From DASQFQ01 sp038238015 (GTDB taxonomy: Bacteria > Actinomycetota > Thermoleophilia > Solirubrobacterales > Solirubrobacteraceae), in the NCBI GenBank assembly GCA_038238015.1, contig JBBRYA010000023.1, forward strand, positions 1 to 50,986: 50,986 nucleotides of DNA. The letters are read 5' to 3'. Each line of letters begins with the position of its first letter. The first letter of the stretch is position 1. The notes below the pieces were generated by a model that saw only the letters and a program-made list of their open reading frames with translations, was not told the origin of the DNA and made no database searches. Both the position numbers and the translations under genes were made by a program. Below, piece by piece: positions 46,122 to 50,986 of the stretch.

Positions 46122-47573
46122 TTGCTTTACACGAGACGCGACGTGGTGAGGATGGCCGGGGCGGGCGGAGCGTCGCTCTGGCTCGGCGGCTGCGGCAGCT
46201 CGGGCACCAAGGTCAAGCCGGTCGCGGGCGACGAGTGGAAGCAGTTCGCCGGGACGTCGCTGAACTTCATCTCGGAGAACACGGCGCCGACCTCGGCGAT
46301 CGCGGCGAACCTCAAGCCCTTCACCGACCTGACGGGGATCGACGTGAAGATCACGCAGCTCGAGCTGTCGGCGCTCGTGCAGAAGGTGGCGCTGGACTTC
46401 GCCTCCGGCCAGGGCTCCTACCAGATCATCTACGCCGACCCGTACCAGATCCTCGCGCCGTACCACAAGGCCCTGGCCGACCTCAACGCCTTCCAGAACG
46501 ACGACAACCTGCCCCACGCCGAGGCGCTGTCGGACTTCATCCCGACCCAGCTCGACGCGGCCGGGCGCTTCGCCGGCGACGGCAAGCTCTACGCGCTGCC
46601 CTACGACGCGCCGACGATGATCTGGATGTACCGCAAGGACCTGTTCGACAAGTTCGGGGCGCGCATGAAGCAGGACCTCGGCTTCGACCCGATGCCGAGC
46701 GACGCCTCGACCTGGGAGGACTTCTACAAGACCTCGCAGTGGTTCAAGGCGCACGCCAAGGACACCGGCGTGCCGTACGGGCACGGCCACATGGCCAAGC
46801 AGCACGACTCGCTGATGAACGACTTCTCCAACCTGCTGTGGGCCTACGGGGGCGACTACTTCAACGACGGCGTGAAGGTGGGGCGGCTGGGCTCGGCCGA
46901 CCCCGGAGAGCCGCTGCTCGACCGCCCCGAGGCGCTGCAGGCCGCAGACGTCTACCGCCGCCTGGTCTCGATCGCGCACCCGTCGAGCCTGGGTTGGGAC
47001 TGGACCGGGCTGGCCGAGGGCTTCACCGCGGGCGGCATGGCGATGGCGCCGCTGTGGCACGAGTTCGCGGCCACGATCGAGGGCTCCAAGCTCAAGGGCA
47101 AGGTCGGCTACGCGCGCCTGCCGCGCGGGCCCAAGCGCTCAGCGAACATGTACGGCGGGACTGGGATCGGGGTCAACGGCGTCGCCTCCAAACGCGACCA
47201 GCGAGCCGCCTGGCTGTTCGTCGTCTGGTCCACGCAGCGTGCCACCCAGCTCTCGAACCTCAAGAGCACGGTCGGCGGCGGGACCCCCACGCGCGCGTCG
47301 GTCTACAAGCTGCCCGAGGTGCAGAAGGCCAAGAAGCCGCCCTCGAAGATGCCCAACATCCTCACCACGGACGCGGTGTTCGAGGCCTGGAGGCCGGAGA
47401 ACATCGGCCTGCGACCGAAGATCGCCGCCTGGAACGAGTGCGACACGACGATCTTCACGCAGCTCTCGAAGATGCTCGCGGGCCAGCAGGACCCGCAGGC
47501 CTGCATGACCAATACCAAGCAGGGCTTCGAGAAGGCGATCGAGAACGCGGCCAAGTCACTGCGGAAGGCCTGA
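46122..47573 (+). CDS. ABC transporter sugar-binding lipoprotein with Tat signal
   Basis: 483 residues from a TTG preceded by GGGAGGAGAA about 5 nt upstream. The N-terminus TRRDVVRMAGAGGASLWLGG has a twin arginine followed by a lipobox (WLGGC, Cys24), so it should be exported folded and lipid-anchored. The mature part is a family-1 solute-binding protein: YALPYDAPTMIWMYRKDLFD, TWEDFYKTSQWFKAHAKDTG and GVNGVASKRDQRAAWLFVVW. With two permeases and a polyol dehydrogenase behind it, a sugar alcohol or sugar is the likely ligand. First gene of a four-gene unit with one-base to four-base overlaps. Confidence 0.92.
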   Translation: MLYTRRDVVRMAGAGGASLWLGGCGSSGTKVKPVAGDEWKQFAGTSLNFISENTAPTSAIAANLKPFTDLTGIDVKITQLELSALVQKVALDFASGQGSYQIIYADPYQILAPYHKALADLNAFQNDDNLPHAEALSDFIPTQLDAAGRFAGDGKLYALPYDAPTMIWMYRKDLFDKFGARMKQDLGFDPMPSDASTWEDFYKTSQWFKAHAKDTGVPYGHGHMAKQHDSLMNDFSNLLWAYGGDYFNDGVKVGRLGSADPGEPLLDRPEALQAADVYRRLVSIAHPSSLGWDWTGLAEGFTAGGMAMAPLWHEFAATIEGSKLKGKVGYARLPRGPKRSANMYGGTGIGVNGVASKRDQRAAWLFVVWSTQRATQLSNLKSTVGGGTPTRASVYKLPEVQKAKKPPSKMPNILTTDAVFEAWRPENIGLRPKIAAWNECDTTIFTQLSKMLAGQQDPQACMTNTKQGFEKAIENAAKSLRKA

Positions 47574-48442
47574 TGCGGCGGCTGACGTTCCCGGGCCGCA
47601 TGATGACGCCCGCGCTGGTCGTGCTCGCAGCGCTGTCGCTGTTCCCGTTCGTCTACATCATCGTCATGAGCCTGTCGTCGGTCGGGCTCATCGGCGGCAT
47701 CCACTTCAGCTGGTCGGGCCTGGACAACTGGACGCGGCTGTTCACGGACCCCTCGGTCGGCGCGAGCTGGATCCGCTCGGTCGTCTACTTCGTCGCGACC
47801 GTCGGCCTCGAGCTGGTGCTGGGCATCGCGATCGCGCTGATCGTGCACGAGCTCGTGTGGGGCAAGAACATCGCGCTGTCGCTGATCCTGATGCCGATGT
47901 TCATGGCCCCGGTGATCGTTGGGCTGCTCGGGCGCTTCCTCACCGACTCCACCTACGGGCTCTACGCGTGGGTGCTCAAGTCGACGGGCCTGTACAGCGG
48001 CGACATCCTCGGCTCGACCAAGGCGGCCTTCGTCGCGGTGACGCTGATGGACGTCTGGCAGTGGACGCCGCTGATCACGCTGATCGTGCTCGCCGGCCTG
48101 GCCTCGCTTCCAGGCCAGGTGCTCGAGGCGGCGAAGGTCGACGGGGCCAGCTACTGGCAGCGCCTGCGCTACATCGTGCTGCCGATGGTCGCCGGGGTGA
48201 TCATCGTCGCGCTGCTGATCCGCTCGATGGACGCGATCCGCTACTTCGACATCATCCAGAACACCACCAACGGCGGCCCCGCGGACGCGACGAAGACGAT
48301 CCCGATCCGCCTCTACGAGACGGGCTTCCGCTTCTTCGACCTCGGCTACGCGGCTGCGATCGGGCTGTCGATGCTGGCGGTTTCGATCCTCGTCGCGAAC
48401 CTCTTCCTGAAGACCCTCCAGCGGCGCGGGCTCGCGCGATGA
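47573..48442 (+). CDS. Sugar ABC transporter permease (MalF/UgpA type)
   Basis: 289 residues with six membrane helices. The EAA cytoplasmic loop, LEAAKVDGASYWQRLRYIVL, contacts the ATPase. FPFVYIIVMSLSSVGLIGG and WQWTPLITLIVLAGLASLPG fit the family. The ATG overlaps the stop of the binding-protein gene by one base. Pairs with the following permease as a heterodimer. Confidence 0.93.
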   Translation: MRRLTFPGRMMTPALVVLAALSLFPFVYIIVMSLSSVGLIGGIHFSWSGLDNWTRLFTDPSVGASWIRSVVYFVATVGLELVLGIAIALIVHELVWGKNIALSLILMPMFMAPVIVGLLGRFLTDSTYGLYAWVLKSTGLYSGDILGSTKAAFVAVTLMDVWQWTPLITLIVLAGLASLPGQVLEAAKVDGASYWQRLRYIVLPMVAGVIIVALLIRSMDAIRYFDIIQNTTNGGPADATKTIPIRLYETGFRFFDLGYAAAIGLSMLAVSILVANLFLKTLQRRGLAR

Positions 48443-49269
48443 GGTCGCGCTCGAGGGGCCGCATCGGCGTTCGCGCGCTGATCGCGGTGGTCCTGCTCTG
48501 GACCGTGGTGCCGCTGGCGTGGATGGTCCTGTCCTCGTTCAAGCCCGCCGACAAGCTCACCGCCAGCCCACCGAGCCTCACCTTCAAGCCGACACTCGAT
48601 CACTACAGCGCCCTGTTCGGCGGGGCCAACGACATCGGCGGCTATGCCGTCAACTCGCTGATCGCCGCCGGCGCGTCGACTCTGATCGCCGTGGCGCTCG
48701 GCTGCCTCGCCGGCTACGGGCTCGCGCGCAGCCACTTCCGCGGCAAGGACCACGTGTCGTTCTGGATCATCTCGACCCGGATGGCGCCGATCGCGGCGGT
48801 CGTGCTGCCGCTGTTCGTGATCTTCCGCACGACCGGATTACTGGGCTCGACGCTCGGGCTGATCGTGGCCTACCTGACCTTCAACCTCCCGTTCGCGATC
48901 TGGATCATGAACGCGTTCTTCGCGGACCTGCCGCCGGCTCTGGAGGAGGCAGCCATGGTCGACGGGGCGAGCCCCTGGGTCGCCTTCCGGCGCATCGCGC
49001 TGCCGCTCGTGCTGCCGGGGATCGCCACGACCGCGGTCCTCTGCCTGGTCTTCTCGTGGAACGACTACGCATTCGCGGCGACGTTTTCGGGCCCGGACTC
49101 CCAGACGCTCCCGATCGCCGCGTCTCAGCTCGTGACCCAGACCGAGATCGACTGGGGGCAGTTGACCGCGATCGGGACGATCGTCGTGGCGCCGATGATC
49201 GTGGTCGGGCTCGTCGTCCGCCGCTGGCTCGTGACGGGGCTGACGCTGGGGGCGGTCACCGGCGAGTGA
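48439..49269 (+). CDS. Sugar ABC transporter permease (MalG/UgpE type)
   Basis: 276 residues, six helices. EEAAMVDGASPWVAFRRIAL is the EAA loop; TRMAPIAAVVLPLFVIFRTT and FSWNDYAFAATFSGPDSQTL are typical of the MalG-like half. Overlaps the first permease by 4 bases (ATGA) and the dehydrogenase by 4 (GTGA). No ATP-binding gene follows, so the importer must use an ATPase encoded elsewhere, as with shared MsiK-type ATPases in Actinobacteria. Confidence 0.93.
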   Translation: MRSRSRGRIGVRALIAVVLLWTVVPLAWMVLSSFKPADKLTASPPSLTFKPTLDHYSALFGGANDIGGYAVNSLIAAGASTLIAVALGCLAGYGLARSHFRGKDHVSFWIISTRMAPIAAVVLPLFVIFRTTGLLGSTLGLIVAYLTFNLPFAIWIMNAFFADLPPALEEAAMVDGASPWVAFRRIALPLVLPGIATTAVLCLVFSWNDYAFAATFSGPDSQTLPIAASQLVTQTEIDWGQLTAIGTIVVAPMIVVGLVVRRWLVTGLTLGAVTGE

Positions 49270-50264
49270 GGGCAGCCGTCCTGCATGCGCCGGGGGAGAT
49301 CCGCATCGAGGAGCGCGAGCGCCCGCGACCCGGCCCTCGCGAGGTCCTGGTCGAGATCACTGCCGTGGGCGTGTGCGGATCAGACGTTCACTACTACGAG
49401 CACGGGCGCATCGGTCCCTTCGTGGTCGAGGCGCCGCTGGTCCTGGGCCACGAGTCCGCGGGACGCGTGGTCGAGCTCGGCGAGGGGGCGACCGGGCATG
49501 CGGTCGGCGACCGCGTGGCGCTCGAGCCGGGCGTGCCCTGCGGGCGCTGCCGCGAGTGCCGCGCCGGCCGCTACAACCTCTGTGCCGACGTGCGCTTCTT
49601 CGCCACTCCGCCCGTCGACGGCGCGTTCGCCGAGTTCGTCGCGATCCACGAGGACTTCGCGTTCGCGCTGCCCGATTCGCTCTCAGACGAGGAGGGCGCG
49701 CTGATGGAGCCGCTGTCGGTCGGCGTCTGGGCGTGCCGCAAGGCGGGCGTGAGCGCCGGCGACCGCGTCCTGGTGACCGGCGCCGGGCCGATCGGGCTGC
49801 TGGCCATGCAGTGCGCGCTCGCCTTCGGCGCCACCGAGGTCACGGTCTCAGACGTCAACGAGCACCGGCTCGAGCTGGCGCTGCGAACCGGCGCCACGCA
49901 CGTGGTCCGGGCGGGCGAGCCGCTGGGGCTGGAGGCCGACGCGCTGATCGAGTGCTCGGGACATCCGGCGGCGCTGCGCGACGGCGTCGGCGCGCTGCGC
50001 CCCGCGGGCACCGCCGTGCTCGTCGGCATGGGCCCGGAGGAGGAGGGCGTGCTCCCGCTCAGCCTGATCCAGGCCCGCGAGCTGTGGGTGACGGGCACCT
50101 TCCGCTACGCCAACACCTACCCCGCCGCGATCGCGCTCGCGGCTGCCGGCCGCGTCGACCTGAAGGCGATCATGTCCGGGCGCTTCGGCCTGGACGAGGT
50201 GGACGCGGCGCTGCGCGCCGGTCGCGAGGACCCGGCGAGCGTCAAGCCGATGGTGGTGCCGTGA
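49266..50264 (+). CDS. Zinc-dependent polyol (sorbitol/xylitol-type) dehydrogenase
   Basis: 332 residues from a GTG. Catalytic zinc ligands Cys37, His62 and Glu63 (VGVCGSDVHYYEHGRIG, LVLGHESAG), Glu148 in LMEPL, and structural-zinc cysteines C92-x2-C95-x2-C98-x7-C106. The HYYEHGRIG sequence is characteristic of sorbitol/xylitol dehydrogenases. NAD motif GAGPIG at 172-177. It would oxidise the imported polyol to a ketose. Last gene of the transporter unit. Confidence 0.9.
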   Translation: MRAAVLHAPGEIRIEERERPRPGPREVLVEITAVGVCGSDVHYYEHGRIGPFVVEAPLVLGHESAGRVVELGEGATGHAVGDRVALEPGVPCGRCRECRAGRYNLCADVRFFATPPVDGAFAEFVAIHEDFAFALPDSLSDEEGALMEPLSVGVWACRKAGVSAGDRVLVTGAGPIGLLAMQCALAFGATEVTVSDVNEHRLELALRTGATHVVRAGEPLGLEADALIECSGHPAALRDGVGALRPAGTAVLVGMGPEEEGVLPLSLIQARELWVTGTFRYANTYPAAIALAAAGRVDLKAIMSGRFGLDEVDAALRAGREDPASVKPMVVP

Positions 50265-50273
50265 CTGCGCCGG

Positions 50274-50474
50274 TCAGGCGCTGCGGTCGGCCGTCGCCGC
50301 GGTCCTGCTGCGCGACGGGCGGTCGCTGAAGCGCTTGCGCGCGGTGGCGTGCTCGGCGCGCTCATCCTCGGTCATCTGGCGAATCAGCAGCGAGCCGTCG
50401 GAGACGCTGTCGCGCAGCTCCGTCAGGTTGCCCTCTCGCTTGGTCTGCCTGAGCTGATGCATGGTCTTGCGCAT
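50274..50474 (-). CDS. Small charged protein, unknown function
   Basis: 66 residues. GGGGAGAG lies about 5 nt before the ATG, a good ribosome site. The chain is hydrophilic, with RQTKREGNLTELRDSVSDGS and RQMTEDERAEHATARKRFSD, likely helical, and a Ser/Thr/Arg tail. No cysteine, no membrane part, no motif. Convergent with the polyol dehydrogenase (9 bases apart). A stable RNA- or protein-binding micro-protein is possible; function unknown. Confidence 0.5.
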   Translation of the reverse strand: MRKTMHQLRQTKREGNLTELRDSVSDGSLLIRQMTEDERAEHATARKRFSDRPSRSRTAATADRSA

Positions 50475-50554
50475 GAAGTCTCTCCCCGGCGGTGTCGTTC
50501 GATTCCCGATACGACATTTGTCGGCAGAACGGGCCCGGAGCTTGAGTTTTCCCC

Positions 50555-50827
50555 TCAGCCTCCGGCCATCGCCGGGAGGATCACGAGCGTGTCGGTCTCG
50601 CTCACGCTGGTCTGGAGCCCGTCGAGCACGCGCACGTCCTCGTCGTTGAGGTAGACGTTCACGTAGCGGTTGAGCTGCCCCTCGCCCGAGAACAGCTGCG
50701 AGCGGGTGTCGGGGTGGTCCTCGGCGAGCGAGGTCAGGACGGCGCCGACGTCCTCGCCGGCGGCCTGCACCTCCTTCTCGCCGCCCACGGAGGGGCGGAG
50801 GACCGGGGGGATCTTCACGGTGGCCAT
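50555..50827 (-). CDS. MoaD/ThiS-family sulfur carrier, CysO-like
   Basis: 90 residues, beta-grasp fold size. It ends VILPAMAGG with the free Gly-Gly that is adenylated and turned into a thiocarboxylate. KIPPVLRPSVGGEKEV and LNRYVNVYLNDEDVRVLDGL match CysO-like carriers rather than MoaD of molybdopterin synthase; no moa gene is near. With CysM and a Mec-like protease on the same strand 4.5-6 kb away, a CysO role is likely. In mycobacteria the three genes are contiguous. Confidence 0.85.
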   Translation of the reverse strand: MATVKIPPVLRPSVGGEKEVQAAGEDVGAVLTSLAEDHPDTRSQLFSGEGQLNRYVNVYLNDEDVRVLDGLQTSVSETDTLVILPAMAGG

Positions 50828-50898
50828 GATCAGGGGTTACCCCGTGTCGGCATCCGGCCGACACCATTGATGACGGGGGTCTCCATCCTGTCGACCAT

Positions 50899-50986
50899 TC
50901 AGCCTGCCGCGGCGCAGAACGCCTCGTAGTCCGGGAAGACGCCCATCTCCTCGTCGGTGATGTCCTCGGGCGGCCGCGAGCAGATC
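50899..50986 (-). CDS. C-terminal end of an unidentified gene
   Basis: The last 28 residues of a frame that enters from beyond the window edge: SRPPEDITDEEMGVFPDYEA then FCAAAG and a TGA at 50899-50901. It lies 71 bases upstream of the CysO-like gene on the same strand, so the two may be co-transcribed. In some Actinobacteria a MoaD-like gene follows threonine synthase, but this fragment is too short to test that. Confidence 0.45.
   Translation of the reverse strand, partial: ICSRPPEDITDEEMGVFPDYEAFCAAAG

Noticed and set aside
1..50986. tRNA, rRNA or CRISPR loci
   Set aside because: No T-arm box with matching acceptor ends, no rRNA-like stretch and no regularly spaced identical repeats were found by eye.

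Overview
The window is a very GC-rich bacterial chromosome segment, almost fully coding, with many GTG/TTG starts, 1-4 nt stop/start overlaps, and many genes that begin 6-9 nt after a TANNNT -10 hexamer (leaderless style). A GuaB3-type IMP dehydrogenase, a CysM/CysO/Mec-type cysteine system, a c-di-AMP riboswitch before a cell-wall hydrolase, and a caa3-type oxidase with CtaG all point to Actinobacteria. The flavour of the small conserved proteins suggests the Thermoleophilia/Solirubrobacterales lineage; that last step is inference. No phage, IS, plasmid or CRISPR gene was seen: this is core chromosome with a few accessory patches.

Layout. 1-3.5 kb: end of a cytochrome oxidase cluster (ctaD end, USP-like protein, ctaE, a micro-protein, ctaG) facing a cytochrome c-cupredoxin fusion lipoprotein. 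3.5-10.6 kb: a glycosyltransferase, small zinc-ribbon and lipoprotein genes, a GAF-GAF-GGDEF-HD-GYP c-di-GMP enzyme, secreted proteins, a cold shock protein, a HIT protein and an internally deleted M28 peptidase remnant. 10.6-18.7 kb (minus): cell-wall and housekeeping genes acpS-nnr-CBS-alr-cca and glmM-glmS. 18.65-18.83 kb: an intergenic region that folds end to end into one long hairpin on the plus strand. 18.8-20.1 kb: rplM-rpsI with a leader hairpin. 20.1-21.5 kb: ydaO-type c-di-AMP riboswitch and M23 peptidase. 21.5-28.5 kb (minus): guaB-guaA, lysM-dac-pfkB, pyrF, hup. 28.6-32.5 kb: roadblock-like gene, CDF transporter, and murI-rph-rdgB. 32.5-32.85 kb: a TIR-bounded non-coding repeat element with two look-alike hairpins. 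32.9-40.2 kb: pilin, glycosyltransferase, zinc-ribbon/SPOR proteins, HDAC-like hydrolase, nadB, a small Cys/His protein, a beta-hydroxyacid dehydrogenase and a DUF1802 gene behind an AT-rich leader. 40.3-43.9 kb: a secreted penicillin-acylase-family enzyme and its neighbour. 43.9-51 kb: Mec-like JAMM protease, tatA and cysM, then a sugar/polyol ABC importer plus polyol dehydrogenase on the opposite strand, then a CysO/MoaD-like carrier and a partial gene.

How it fits together. Peptidoglycan supply dominates: amino-sugar precursor (glmM, glmS), D-Ala and D-Glu (alr, murI), D,D-carboxypeptidase, LysM and M23 hydrolase, the last under c-di-AMP control. Nucleotide metabolism (guaA/B, pyrF, rdgB), RNA maturation (cca, rph), NAD synthesis and repair (nadB, nnr) and cysteine synthesis fill most of the rest. 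The strongest unexplained signals are the ~183-nt hairpin between glmM and rpsI (31 uninterrupted pairs, 7 of them G-U only on the plus strand) and the TIR-bounded element between murI and the pilin gene.
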